Shown here: piece after piece, positions 54,873 through 62,854 of the stretch
How the letters are laid out: every line of letters begins with the position of its first letter
How positions within the stretch are numbered: the first letter of the stretch is position 1
Assembly (NCBI RefSeq): GCF_900091315.1
Contig: NZ_FLSP01000039.1
Location: forward strand, 1 to 64,000
Length of the DNA: 64,000 bases
From: Streptomyces sp. DI166
GTDB lineage: Bacteria; Actinomycetota; Actinomycetes; Streptomycetales; Streptomycetaceae
Reading direction: 5' to 3'
Made by a program: the position numbers and the translations under genes
The notes under the pieces: generated by a model
What the model saw: only the letters and a program-made list of their open reading frames with translations
Databases searched by the model: none
What the model was told of the DNA's origin: nothing

Positions 54873-55864
54873 ACCACCCCGCCTCCGCACCACCGTTGCC
54901 ACGACCGCGCGGACCGCTGTCCACGGCCGTGTTGGCGCTGCTCCAGGGCTCGGCCCCGGGGGACGCACCGGCACCGGCGGACTGCGCCCCGTACGACGAG
55001 GACCTCCAACTCGCCCTCTACATGCTGTACGAGCTGCACTACCGGGGCTTCGAGGGCGTGCCCGAGGAACTGGAGTGGGACGCCCGGCTGCTGGGCCTGC
55101 GCGATGCGATCGAGCAGCGGTTCCTGGACACCCTGCGCGAGGACGTCCCCGTCGACGGCACCGCCGACGCATGGAAGGCGCTGGACGAACTCCAGGTCGA
55201 GCCGGTGGACGGTTCCGGAAGCGTCTCGCACTATCTGCGCGACGAAGCCCGCCTGGACCAGCTGCGCGAGTACGCGGCACTGCGCTCGCTGTACCACCTC
55301 AAGGAGGCGGACCCGCACGCCTGGGTCATCCCCCGGCTGCGCGGGCGGGCCAAGGCGGCGATGGTCGCCGTGGAGTTCGACGAGTTCGGAGCGGGCCGCG
55401 CCGAGGACATCCACGCCCAGCTGTACGCCGACCTCATGGCGGACCTCGGCCTCGACACCGGCTACGGCCACTACCTCGACTCCGCGCCCGCCGAAGTGCT
55501 GGCCACCGTCAACCTGATGTCCCTCTTCGGCCTGCGCCGCGCCCTGCGCGCGGCCCTCGTGGGCCACTTCGCCTTCGTGGAGGTCACCTCCTCCCCCGCC
55601 TCGCGCCGGATCGCCGGTGCCCTGGAACGGGCCGGGGCGGGACCCGCCGCGGTGCGCTTCTACACCGAGCACGTGGAGGCGGACGCGGTGCACGAACAGG
55701 TCGTACGCCATGACGTCGTCGGCGGACTCCTGGAGAGCGAACCGCACTTGGAGCAGGACGTGGTCTTCGGTATCCGCGCGACCGGTCACCTGGAGGACCG
55801 CCTCGGGGCGAGGCTGCTCGGTGCCTGGCGCGCGGGGGAATCGGCGGCGCTCGGCGCGCTGTGA
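54869..55864 (+). CDS. Iron-containing redox enzyme, haem-oxygenase-like diiron (HDO) family
   Basis: 331 residues, mostly helical. Helix motifs with possible metal ligands: LYMLYELHYRGFEGVPEELEW (about 50-72), MVAVEFDEFGAGRAEDIHAQLYADLMADLG (about 168-197) and the C-terminal FYTEHVEADAVHEQVVRHDVVGGLLE (about 265-290), which give the Glu/His/Asp pairs typical of HDO oxygenases (PqqC/CADD/UndA-like fold). These oxidise or cleave C-C or C-N bonds with O2. It is translationally coupled to the CDGSH gene. The operon MTase-CDGSH-HDO is likely one pathway; product unknown. Confidence 0.87.
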   Translation: MNHPASAPPLPRPRGPLSTAVLALLQGSAPGDAPAPADCAPYDEDLQLALYMLYELHYRGFEGVPEELEWDARLLGLRDAIEQRFLDTLREDVPVDGTADAWKALDELQVEPVDGSGSVSHYLRDEARLDQLREYAALRSLYHLKEADPHAWVIPRLRGRAKAAMVAVEFDEFGAGRAEDIHAQLYADLMADLGLDTGYGHYLDSAPAEVLATVNLMSLFGLRRALRAALVGHFAFVEVTSSPASRRIAGALERAGAGPAAVRFYTEHVEADAVHEQVVRHDVVGGLLESEPHLEQDVVFGIRATGHLEDRLGARLLGAWRAGESAALGAL

Positions 55865-55904
55865 GGACGCCCGCGGCACAGGCACCGGCGCATCAGGCCG
55901 CCTT

Positions 55905-55934
55905 TGTCACGTGGCTATCTAGACCACCGTGACA
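55905..55934. promoter_or_regulatory. Imperfect dyad upstream of the secreted propeller protein
   Basis: TGTCACGTGG (55905-55914) faces CCACCGTGACA (55924-55934), complementary except for one extra base, around CTATCTAGA. It lies about 60 nt before the start at 55994 in a locally A/T-rich region; a binding site or promoter is possible. Confidence 0.35.
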
Positions 55935-55993
55935 GATCGATTAAGGGTGGTCCTTCCCATCGGACCGGCACACCGTCACCGGGGAGGACTTCC

Positions 55994-57151
55994 ATGAGAC
56001 GCAGGCGCTTCGTGGCAGGCGCGATCGGCACCCTGTCGGCACTGGCCCTGGCACCGGACCCGGCCCGCGCGGGCAGCACCGACGCGAGCACGCCGCCGAT
56101 GCCTGTGCCTGTACCTGTACCGAAGGGCTGGCACCCCGTACCGGCTCCCGGCAGTACCCCTCCGGCGCAGTTACGCCGTATCGCAGCCGCCGGGCCCGCG
56201 CTGGCGTGGGCCGTCGGCGAGGAGCAGTTCGGCGGGGCCGGGGGCGGGCGGGCACTGGCCATGACGTGGGACGGGAGCGCCTGGTCCAGGGTCGACCTGA
56301 TGGTCCTGGAACTGACGCGGCTGAGCGATGTGGCCGGTGTCGACGCCGGGTTCGCGTGGAGCGTGGGCCAGCGGGCCGGGGGCGCGAGCGCCCTGCTGCG
56401 CTGGGACGGGACGACGTGGCGTGAGGCCGCCTTCCCGGGGCAGGGAGAGCCCGATCTGCGCCTGTACGCCGTCGCGGTGAGCCCCGCCCGGCGGGTGTGG
56501 GTCGCCGGGCTGCGCGGCGGAGCCCTGCGGCTGCTGCACGGCGACGGGAACAGGTGGCGATGGCTGGACCCGTTGCCGGTGACAAGCGCGGCACTCCACC
56601 GGGTGGTGTGGCGGGCACCCGATGACGTCTGGGTGTGCGGCGACCGGTCGAACGGCGGTGGCTGGAACGGCCTGGTGGCCCGCTGGAACGGCTCGTGGTC
56701 GGTGCTGCCGCCGATCACGGGACTGCGCCTGGGCATCGGCGACGTGCACGCGGACACCCCGGACGACGTGTGGGCGGTGGGCACGGAGGCGGGTGTGGGC
56801 GGGCCGCCGGGCCGCCCCGGCAATCCCGCCCTGGCCCACTGGGACGGCGTGGCCTGGACGCGCCCGGACGTCGGATTCACCGTCGGCGCCCTCAGCGCCG
56901 TGGCCGCCGACGCGCGGGGCCGCGCGGCGTGGATCAGCGGCTGGAACTACCAGGACCAGACCCGCAGCACGTATCTGCGCCGGGACGGCACCGGCTGGAC
57001 GGTGGTCCGCGGTCCGCAGGGCCCGGCTCCGGCCCCGTATCTCCACGACATCACCCGCATCCCGGGCACCGGCGACTACTGGTCGGCGGGGATGACCCGC
57101 CCGGTCGCGGCGCCGCCGACGGAGACGTACACGGAGCGGTTCGGGGCCTGA
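55994..57151 (+). CDS. Secreted beta-propeller-like protein, function unknown
   Basis: 385 residues. Signal peptide MRRRRFVAGAIGTLSALALA with an Ala-Arg-Ala end (about residue 26); the Arg run gives a Tat-like look but no clear twin-arginine motif. The rest is a series of WD/Trp-rich blades: ALAWAVGEEQ, GSAWSRVDLM, GFAWSVGQRAGG, WDGTTWREAAF, DVWVCGDRSNGG, WNGSWSVLPP, DDVWAVGTEAG, WDGVAWTRPD and DGTGWTVVRGP, spaced about 45 residues apart. Such repeats make a propeller for protein or glycan binding. GGGGAGGA lies just upstream. No enzymatic motif seen. Confidence 0.82.
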   Translation: MRRRRFVAGAIGTLSALALAPDPARAGSTDASTPPMPVPVPVPKGWHPVPAPGSTPPAQLRRIAAAGPALAWAVGEEQFGGAGGGRALAMTWDGSAWSRVDLMVLELTRLSDVAGVDAGFAWSVGQRAGGASALLRWDGTTWREAAFPGQGEPDLRLYAVAVSPARRVWVAGLRGGALRLLHGDGNRWRWLDPLPVTSAALHRVVWRAPDDVWVCGDRSNGGGWNGLVARWNGSWSVLPPITGLRLGIGDVHADTPDDVWAVGTEAGVGGPPGRPGNPALAHWDGVAWTRPDVGFTVGALSAVAADARGRAAWISGWNYQDQTRSTYLRRDGTGWTVVRGPQGPAPAPYLHDITRIPGTGDYWSAGMTRPVAAPPTETYTERFGA

Positions 57152-57173
57152 GCGAGTGACAACGCGCCTCGGC

Positions 57174-57200
57174 GTACCCACAACGATTGGTTGTGGGTAC
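57174..57200. promoter_or_regulatory. Perfect 11-bp palindrome in front of LysR gene
   Basis: GTACCCACAAC (57174-57184), GATTG, GTTGTGGGTAC (57190-57200). It ends 13 nt before the LysR GTG and starts 23 nt after the previous stop. It is an operator candidate for autoregulation, with no T tail, though a terminator role cannot be excluded. Confidence 0.6.
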
Positions 57201-57213
57201 GTAAGGTGCTCCC

Positions 57214-58197
57214 GTGGACACCGAAGCACTCCGATCTTTCGTCCGGGCCGCCGAGCTGGGGCGGTTCCAGCGCACGGCCGAGGAACTGGGCGTGACCCAG
57301 CAGGCGGTGTCCAAGCGGATCGCCGGGCTGGAGCGGGAGCTGGGGGTGCGGCTGTTCGCCCGTACCGCGCGCGGGGTGGAGCTGACGCTCGACGGGCAGG
57401 CGTTCCTGCCCCATGCGCGGAGCGTCGTCGCCGCCGTGGAGCGGGCCGTCGCGGCGGTGCGGCCGGGGTCGAGGGCGCTGCGGATCGATGTACTGGGGCT
57501 GCGCAGCGCGCAGGCCGTGGTGCTGCACGAGTACTGGCGCTCGCACCCCGGCACCGACCTCGATGTGGTCACGCTCCGGGTCACCGATCCGGGCGTGGCC
57601 GTCGCCGCCGTCGCGGCAGGCGAGGTCGACGCGTCGTTCCGTTCCGTCACCGACCCGGGCGCACTGCCGCCCGACGTCCGCATGATCCACGCCTTCGACT
57701 CGCCCCTGGAACTGCTCGTCGGCCCGAGACACCCCCTCGCCTCCGCCCGCCGTCTGACCCCGGCGCAGCTGCGCGGGCACCGGATCTGGGTGCCGGGCAT
57801 CGCACCGGGCAGCGAATGGGCGGTGTTCTACGATGAGTTGGCCACCGAGTTCGACCTGCGCGTCGACGCGGCGGGCCCGCACTTCGGGGACGAGGTACTG
57901 CTGGACACGCTCGCGGAGTCCGCGGACGTGGCGACGTTCGTGGGCGCACGCGACCGGTACATCTGGCCGACGCACTACGACCTGCGCCGTGTCCCGATCA
58001 CGGATCCGGTCCTGGCCTACCCGCTCTCCCTCCTCCTCCCCGCGACGAACCCGCACCCGGGACTGCGGGCGCTCCTCACCCACCTCGACACCCTGCCCGA
58101 GCCCCCCGAGCCGGTGTGGCGCCCGTCCTGGGCGCCGCCCGTACGTCCGAAGGAGTCGCGGCATGCCCGGCGACCGACTGATGCGCATCCACAGTGA
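57214..58197 (+). CDS. LysR-family transcriptional regulator
   Basis: 327 residues. HTH at 1-60 (TEALRSFVRAAELGRFQRTAEELGVTQQAVSKRIAGLERELGVRLFARTARGVELT), then an inducer-binding domain (LRIDVLGLRSAQAVVLHEYWRSHPGTDLDVVTL; PRHPLASARRLTPAQLRGHRIWVPGI). The C-terminal end (PVWRPSWAPPVRPKESRHARRP) runs into the next gene, which begins 35 nt before the LysR stop, so the two are co-transcribed. GTG start used. Confidence 0.92.
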   Translation: MDTEALRSFVRAAELGRFQRTAEELGVTQQAVSKRIAGLERELGVRLFARTARGVELTLDGQAFLPHARSVVAAVERAVAAVRPGSRALRIDVLGLRSAQAVVLHEYWRSHPGTDLDVVTLRVTDPGVAVAAVAAGEVDASFRSVTDPGALPPDVRMIHAFDSPLELLVGPRHPLASARRLTPAQLRGHRIWVPGIAPGSEWAVFYDELATEFDLRVDAAGPHFGDEVLLDTLAESADVATFVGARDRYIWPTHYDLRRVPITDPVLAYPLSLLLPATNPHPGLRALLTHLDTLPEPPEPVWRPSWAPPVRPKESRHARRPTDAHPQ

Positions 58198-58741
58198 CGA
58201 GTTCAAGGCCATGGCGGCCAGAGTCGTGGAGGTCACCGCGCTGACCTCCCGGCTGAACGTCCTCCCCTTCGACAACGAGGCCGCCAAAGCGGAACTGTTC
58301 AAGCGGATCCTCGGCCGACCACTGCCACCGCGCGTCACGATCTACCCGCCCTTCTACACCGACCACGGCCTGCGACTCGACCTCGCCGAGCGTGTGTTCA
58401 TCAACCAGAACTGCACGTTCCTCGACTACGCCGGCATTCGGCTCGGCGAACGGGTCATGGTCGGCCCGAAGGTCACCTTCATCACCAGCGGCCACCCCGT
58501 CGACCCCGAGGAGCGCCGGCACTACCTCACCGGCGCGCCCATCGACGTGGCGGAGAACGTGTGGATCGGCGCCGGTGCCACGATCCTGCCCGGCGTCAGC
58601 ATCGGGCGGGACTCGGTGATCGCGGCCGGCGCGGTGGTCGCCGACGATGTCCCGGCGGCGAGCCTGGTGACCGGCGCGAAGGCGACCGTGCAACGCCAGT
58701 GGGGCCAGGGCGAGTTCGGTACTGTGTCGACCGTGCGTTGA
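58163..58741 (+). CDS. Hexapeptide-repeat sugar O-acetyltransferase (maltose/NodL type)
   Basis: 192 residues. An N-terminal cap (RLMRIHSDEFKAMAARVVEVTALTSRLNVLPFDNEAAKAELFKRILG) precedes left-handed beta-helix turns (VFINQNCTFLDYAGIRLGERVMVGPKVTFITSGHPVDPEERRHYLTGAPIDVAENVWIGAGATILPGVSIGRDSVIAAGAVV) with the catalytic His of SGHPVDP. It transfers acetyl from acetyl-CoA to a sugar hydroxyl. ATG 58163 follows AAGGAG; it overlaps LysR by 35 nt. Confidence 0.9.
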   Translation: MPGDRLMRIHSDEFKAMAARVVEVTALTSRLNVLPFDNEAAKAELFKRILGRPLPPRVTIYPPFYTDHGLRLDLAERVFINQNCTFLDYAGIRLGERVMVGPKVTFITSGHPVDPEERRHYLTGAPIDVAENVWIGAGATILPGVSIGRDSVIAAGAVVADDVPAASLVTGAKATVQRQWGQGEFGTVSTVR

Positions 58742-58749
58742 TTTCCAGG

Positions 58750-58771
58750 GCGGCGGCGCCACGGCCGCCGC
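58750..58771 (+). terminator. Short hairpin after the acetyltransferase gene
   Basis: GCGGCGGC (58750-58757) pairs with GCCGCCGC (58764-58771) 9 nt past the stop; a second weaker CTCCCG/CGGGAG stem follows. Likely transcription end. Confidence 0.4.
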
Positions 58772-58854
58772 GGACGGAGCGACCGCTCTCCCGCCGACCG
58801 GACGGGAGGGCAGGTCGTTGTGTGCGGTCCGTTCAACTCCCCTGGAGATCAAGC

Positions 58855-60237
58855 ATGTTCCCCGACCTGACCTACGCGACCCTGATCGAGCGCGCGACCA
58901 AGGACCCGGCCGTCGCCGGACTGGTCCTCAAGGGCTCCCGGGCCCACGACGGCACGGCCACCGAACACTCGGACCACGACGTGTACGGCGTCGTCTTCGA
59001 GGACGCCGACACTCCGCTCCGCGATCTCCACGGCCACCGTGACGCAGACCTCGACATCGTCGTGACCACGGTCGAGGAATTCCGTCGCACCGACGGCTTC
59101 GAGCGCTACGGACTGTCCAGGGCCCGGGTGGTACTTGACCTCGACGGCGAAATCGCCGGGATCGTCGCCGCGCTGGGCCGCCGCGACGCCGACGAGGCGA
59201 GCGCGGCGGCCGCCCAGTGGCTCGACGCGTACGCCAACTCCCTCTACCGCTCGGTGAAGAACGCCCGCGACGGCTTCCCCCTGGCCGCCCGTCTGGACGC
59301 GACCGACAGCATGGGCTTCCTGCTGGAACTCCTCTTCGCCCTGGACCGACGGCCTCGCCCCTACAACAAGTACCTGGCATGGGAACTGGACCGGTTCCCC
59401 CTTCCTGGCTGGGAGGCGGCCCCGCTCCTGCAAGCCATCACCCGAATCACCGCCACCGGCGACCCGGCCCTCCAACGCGCCCTCTTCACCCGGGTCGAGC
59501 CCCACGCACGCGAGGCAAACCTCGGCCCCACACTCGACGCCTGGGGCGAGGATCTTCTCCTGATGCGCCCTGCGACTATCGTGACGGGCATGGCCGTACC
59601 CGAGCAGGATTCCGTCAGCGCGACCAGCGAGGCCTATGACGCCGTCGCCGAGCTCTACGCGCAGAAGTTCCGCGACTCGCTTCAGGACAGCCCCCTGGAA
59701 CGCGCCTGCTTGAGTGCCTTCGCCGACTTCGTGGGCGAGGGTGGTCGAGTCGCGGACCTGGGCTGCGGGCCGGGCCATGTCACGGCGTATCTCGCCGAGT
59801 CGGGACTGGCGGCGTTCGGTGTCGACGCCTCGCCCGCCATGGTCGACCTCGCCCGACGGGCCTACCCCGGGCTGCGCTTCGACGTGGGCCCGATGTCCGC
59901 GCTGGACATCGAGGACGGCGCCCTGGACGGCGTACTGTCACGCTGGTCCATCATCCACACCCCGCCACCCGAACTCCCGGCGATTCTCAGGGAGTTCAGC
60001 AGGATCCTGAAACCGGGCGGCCAGCTCCTGCTCGGGTTCTCCGCGACGGACGGACCGACGCCCGCCTCGCAGGTCTACGATCACGCCGTCGCCCCGGCCT
60101 ACCGGTGGTGGCCGGATCACCTGGCCGGGATGCTGAGGGAGCACGGATTCACCGAGGTGGCCCGGACGGTGCGTGCGCCCCAGCCGACCGACAGGCGGCA
60201 GCACCGGGAGATCCACCTCTTCGCCCGCAAGGGCTGA
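58855..60237 (+). CDS. Nucleotidyltransferase-methyltransferase fusion
   Basis: 460 residues. The N-terminal half (1-about 235) is a nucleotidyltransferase of the MNT/aminoglycoside type: LVLKGSRAHDGTATEHSDHDVYGVVF holds the GS and DxD metal motif, followed by a helical partner region (AAQWLDAYANSLYRSVKNARDGFPLAARLDATDSMGFLLELLFALDRRPRPYNKYLAWEL). The C-terminal half (about 246-460) is a methyltransferase (VADLGCGPGHVTAYLAESGLAAFGVDASPAMVDLARRAYPGLRFDVGPMSALDIEDGALDGVLSRWSIIH). An internal ATG at 59590 starts the second half in frame without a ribosome site. Either a true fusion or two genes joined by stop loss. Substrate unknown. Confidence 0.85.
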   Translation: MFPDLTYATLIERATKDPAVAGLVLKGSRAHDGTATEHSDHDVYGVVFEDADTPLRDLHGHRDADLDIVVTTVEEFRRTDGFERYGLSRARVVLDLDGEIAGIVAALGRRDADEASAAAAQWLDAYANSLYRSVKNARDGFPLAARLDATDSMGFLLELLFALDRRPRPYNKYLAWELDRFPLPGWEAAPLLQAITRITATGDPALQRALFTRVEPHAREANLGPTLDAWGEDLLLMRPATIVTGMAVPEQDSVSATSEAYDAVAELYAQKFRDSLQDSPLERACLSAFADFVGEGGRVADLGCGPGHVTAYLAESGLAAFGVDASPAMVDLARRAYPGLRFDVGPMSALDIEDGALDGVLSRWSIIHTPPPELPAILREFSRILKPGGQLLLGFSATDGPTPASQVYDHAVAPAYRWWPDHLAGMLREHGFTEVARTVRAPQPTDRRQHREIHLFARKG

Positions 60238-60246
60238 CCCACGGCG

Positions 60247-60723
60247 TCAGGCGGACAAGGTGAGGATGAGTTCGTCCACTTCCTCGCCCCGCCCTTCGGC
60301 GAAGTCCCGGTCGCTGCCCGTCACGACGAAGCCGCACTTCTTCAGTACCTGGAGGGAGCCGAGGTTGTCCGCCACCGCGCGGGCGTACAGGGGTCTCGTC
60401 GGTTCGAGGGCGAGCAGTCCCCGCAGCGCGGCGGTGGCGGCACCCCGGCCCCAGTAGTCGCGCCCGATCCAGTACGTGACCTCGCGCTCCTCGGGCGGGC
60501 CGTAGACGGAGGCATGCCCGACGATCTCGCCGTCGGCGCCCACGACGGTGCGGATGATGACCTCCGGGTTGCCGAGGACGCGCGCCCAGTGCGCCTGGAA
60601 ACGGTCGTGGTCCGAGGGGTCCTTGGCGGTGAACGCCGCCATCCGGATCGCCTCGGGTTCGTTGGACTGGGCGAAGAAAACGGGCAGGTCGGTGTCCTGC
60701 ACCTCGCGCAGCACTACGTCCAT
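60247..60723 (-). CDS. GNAT family N-acetyltransferase
   Basis: 158 residues: VVLREVQDTDLPVFFAQSNEPEAIRMAAF, then VTYWIGRDYWGRGAATAALRGLLALEPTRPLYARAVADNLGSLQVLKKCGFVVTG with the RGxA(T)xA acetyl-CoA loop. This is the RimJ/RimL-like subgroup that acetylates N-termini or small amines. Converges with the NTase-MTase fusion. Confidence 0.88.
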   Translation of the reverse strand: MDVVLREVQDTDLPVFFAQSNEPEAIRMAAFTAKDPSDHDRFQAHWARVLGNPEVIIRTVVGADGEIVGHASVYGPPEEREVTYWIGRDYWGRGAATAALRGLLALEPTRPLYARAVADNLGSLQVLKKCGFVVTGSDRDFAEGRGEEVDELILTLSA

Positions 60724-60756
60724 AACAGCCTCCTCGTGGCGGACATCCCTGAGAGG

Positions 60757-61332
60757 CTACGCGGCGAAGCCGATGTTGGTGACGTATTCGTACTGTCCCC
60801 ACTCCGACCCCAGGTCCACGGTCGCGTCACTGACCCACGCCTCGTCCAGCGCCGCCTCGTCCTCGGCGGCCCAGGCCTCGACGATCCGGTCCCAGTGACG
60901 CACGTTGAGCGTGCGGTAGGTGACCACGCGCTGGCGCGGACCGTCGACCTGGGACTGGTTCAGGGGGTGGAACTCCACGCGGGTGCCGCGTCCCTGACGG
61001 TTGAGGCGGGCCAGCAGGTAGCGGGCGACGTTGTGACGGCGGACCGCGCGGTAGGCGGCCTCGACGTTCTGGAGGTTCTTCCGCAACGGATTGCGCCGCC
61101 CCTCCAGCCACGCCTTCAGCGTGCGGTCGGTGACGGTGAGTCCGGCCTGGCGGGCCGCCTGACGGGCGTGCGGGGTCCGGGTGAGGTAGTGCAGGCGGGC
61201 GAGCAGACCGCGCCGCGTGGTGATCGGGGTGGCGATGAAACCGGCGAGCGCGTCGAGCCGGCGGGCGGCGGCCTCGTACCCCTTGATGCCGCTGGCACCG
61301 TACTTGCCGAACTCGATGTTCCTCTCCGGCAC
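60757..61332 (-). CDS. Small HTH protein of a Tap/Tpg-like module (putative terminal-protein-like)
   Basis: 191 residues. GTG 61332 follows GAGGAGAGGGAA. An HTH-like region (RQAARQAGLTVTDRTLKAWLEGRRNPLRKNLQNVEAAYRAVRRHNVARYLLARL, about 60-115) is followed by a C-terminal alpha/beta part (RVVTYRTLNVRHWDRIVEAWAAEDEAALDEAWVSDATVDLGSEWGQYEYVTNIGF). The order HTH then a short alpha/beta domain parallels Streptomyces terminal protein Tpg, though identity looks low. It is the third gene of an operon behind a Tap-like gene, the same order as tap-tpg. Role in priming linear ends is inferred only. Confidence 0.6.
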   Translation of the reverse strand: MPERNIEFGKYGASGIKGYEAAARRLDALAGFIATPITTRRGLLARLHYLTRTPHARQAARQAGLTVTDRTLKAWLEGRRNPLRKNLQNVEAAYRAVRRHNVARYLLARLNRQGRGTRVEFHPLNQSQVDGPRQRVVTYRTLNVRHWDRIVEAWAAEDEAALDEAWVSDATVDLGSEWGQYEYVTNIGFAA

Positions 61333-61369
61333 TTCCCTCTCCTCGCTCCGTGTCCCTCGCCCGGCCGGT

Positions 61370-62854
61370 TCAGTCGCCGGTCTGCGTACCCACGGTGTAC
61401 ACGTCCTTGACCTTCACCTGTGTCACGCCGCGCCCTTCGTCGAAGACCGCACGCCAGTCGCCGATGACATGCAGTTCGTCGGTGCCCATGGCGCGCACGA
61501 CCATCAGCCCCTGATCGTAGGCGCGGTGCGCCTTCCACCACAGGTTGGCGAACGCCTGCGAACGGATGAGATGCATCCAGTCCGACCGGTACAACTCTCG
61601 GTTGTAGTTCGACTCGCCCAGCGTGGAGACGAACTTCGAGTACATCGCCTTCACGTACTCCAGCGTCACGTCGTCGCCCTCCTCGATCGCCCGTTCGCGG
61701 GCGTCCTTGAGGGCGACACGGAACTTCTCCAGCAGTCCCTCGGTGGACCCGGACGTCCAGGACTCGTGGATCTCCGGCGGGTCGCACAGCCCGTACGCCG
61801 GGCTCGCGCACCGCAGCAGCAGGCGCAGGGTCGGTTCGGTCACCCACAGCGGCCCCGGTTCGTCCCGGCTGCCGATGGGGTTGGGGAGGTAGGCGTCGTG
61901 TTCCCACTCGGGCGGGGTGATGAGGTGGACGCCGGCCCGGCGCCGGTCGTGGTGGTTGCCGGTGGAGTGCTCCAACTGGCCCAGCGGGAGGTGGGTCTTG
62001 AGCGCGGACAGGTAGGCGCCGTTGAGGTCGAGCGCGGTCACCTCGTGCTCCCCCGGCGGCAGTTCGGGACGGGCCCACTTGGGGCGTGCCTCCCAGATCT
62101 GGTCGGCGCCGCGCGCGGTCTGCTTGCGCAGGATGTCGGGCAGCCAGGGGTGGGCGATCACGTCGTAGCGACCGCCCTTGCGGCTGTGGTCCAGCAGCGC
62201 CATCGCATCCGGGATCGCCCGCTTCACCAGCGCCTTCGTCGCCGCCTCCACATCACCGGAGTGCTCGTCGAGCGCGGCGGCCACGGCGGAGGCGATGAGG
62301 TCGGGGTTGTCGGCGGTCCTGAGGCGGCGGCCGACGGGGACGACCCGTACGGAGTCGCGCCCCTCGGGGTTCGGCTTCTTCGCGGGCTCCGGGGCCGCTG
62401 CCGTGCCGCATACGGAGTCGCGCCGGTCAGGGTTCGGCTTCTTCGCGGGCTCCGGGGCCCCTGCCGTGCCGCATTCGGCCGGGTCCAGGTGCTGTGGGAA
62501 CCCCTCCACCTGGTGCCGCGCCGGCTGCCCGCACAGGACGCACGGCTCCGGGGTCGCGAGGGTCTCGTCGTCCGGCTCGGGTTCGGAGGCGGACTCCTGC
62601 CGGGGCTCGGCCGCGGCCAGCTTGTCCCGGGCGCCGGTCAGGAAGTACGCGTACTTCTCGCGCACCTCACCGCTGGGCTCGCGCCCCGACTCCCATCCCG
62701 CGACCGTGGAGGGGCTGACGTCGAGGGCCTGGGCGAGCTGTGGGCGGGAGACGTTCAGCCCTTCACGCAGGGCGCGGCGCTCCTCGGGCGACGGAAGGGG
62801 CACGTCCTTCCTGGCCTCGGCGAGGAGGGCGTCGATCGCGTCGAAGTCGGTCAT
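61370..62854 (-). CDS. Tap-like telomere-associated/DNA-polymerase-like protein with XRE HTH
   Basis: 494 residues. The N-terminal HTH (LREGLNVSRPQLAQALDVSPSTVAGWESGREPSGEVREKYAYFL, about 27-72) matches the start of Streptomyces Tap proteins. A Cys-rich, repeat-containing linker follows (CVLCGQPARH, then two PEPAKKPNP units). The C-terminal half has EVTALDLNGAYLSALKTHLPLGQLEH, a family-B polymerase-like D-x-x-x-x-Y motif, PNPIGSRDEPGPLWVTEPTLRLLLR and YSKFVSTLGESNYNRELYRSDWMHLIRSQAFANLWWKAHRAYDQGLMVVRAMGTDELHVIG. Tap recruits terminal protein to linear-replicon telomeres. This is shorter than Tap (about 740). Coupled to the XRE gene by ATGA. Confidence 0.65.
   Translation of the reverse strand: MTDFDAIDALLAEARKDVPLPSPEERRALREGLNVSRPQLAQALDVSPSTVAGWESGREPSGEVREKYAYFLTGARDKLAAAEPRQESASEPEPDDETLATPEPCVLCGQPARHQVEGFPQHLDPAECGTAGAPEPAKKPNPDRRDSVCGTAAAPEPAKKPNPEGRDSVRVVPVGRRLRTADNPDLIASAVAAALDEHSGDVEAATKALVKRAIPDAMALLDHSRKGGRYDVIAHPWLPDILRKQTARGADQIWEARPKWARPELPPGEHEVTALDLNGAYLSALKTHLPLGQLEHSTGNHHDRRRAGVHLITPPEWEHDAYLPNPIGSRDEPGPLWVTEPTLRLLLRCASPAYGLCDPPEIHESWTSGSTEGLLEKFRVALKDARERAIEEGDDVTLEYVKAMYSKFVSTLGESNYNRELYRSDWMHLIRSQAFANLWWKAHRAYDQGLMVVRAMGTDELHVIGDWRAVFDEGRGVTQVKVKDVYTVGTQTGD
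62347..62472. repeat. Two 63-bp tandem units inside the Tap-like gene
   Basis: 62347-62409 and 62410-62472 are near-identical, each coding a 21-residue unit that includes PEPAKKPNP and RDSV. They enlarge the linker between the HTH and the polymerase-like part; copy number may vary between strains. Confidence 0.85.

Noticed and set aside
53495..55885. A frame of about 800 codons antisense to the MTase-CDGSH-HDO operon
   Set aside because: The plus strand has three recognisable families with start overlaps; the antisense product is Arg/Gly-rich with no domain.
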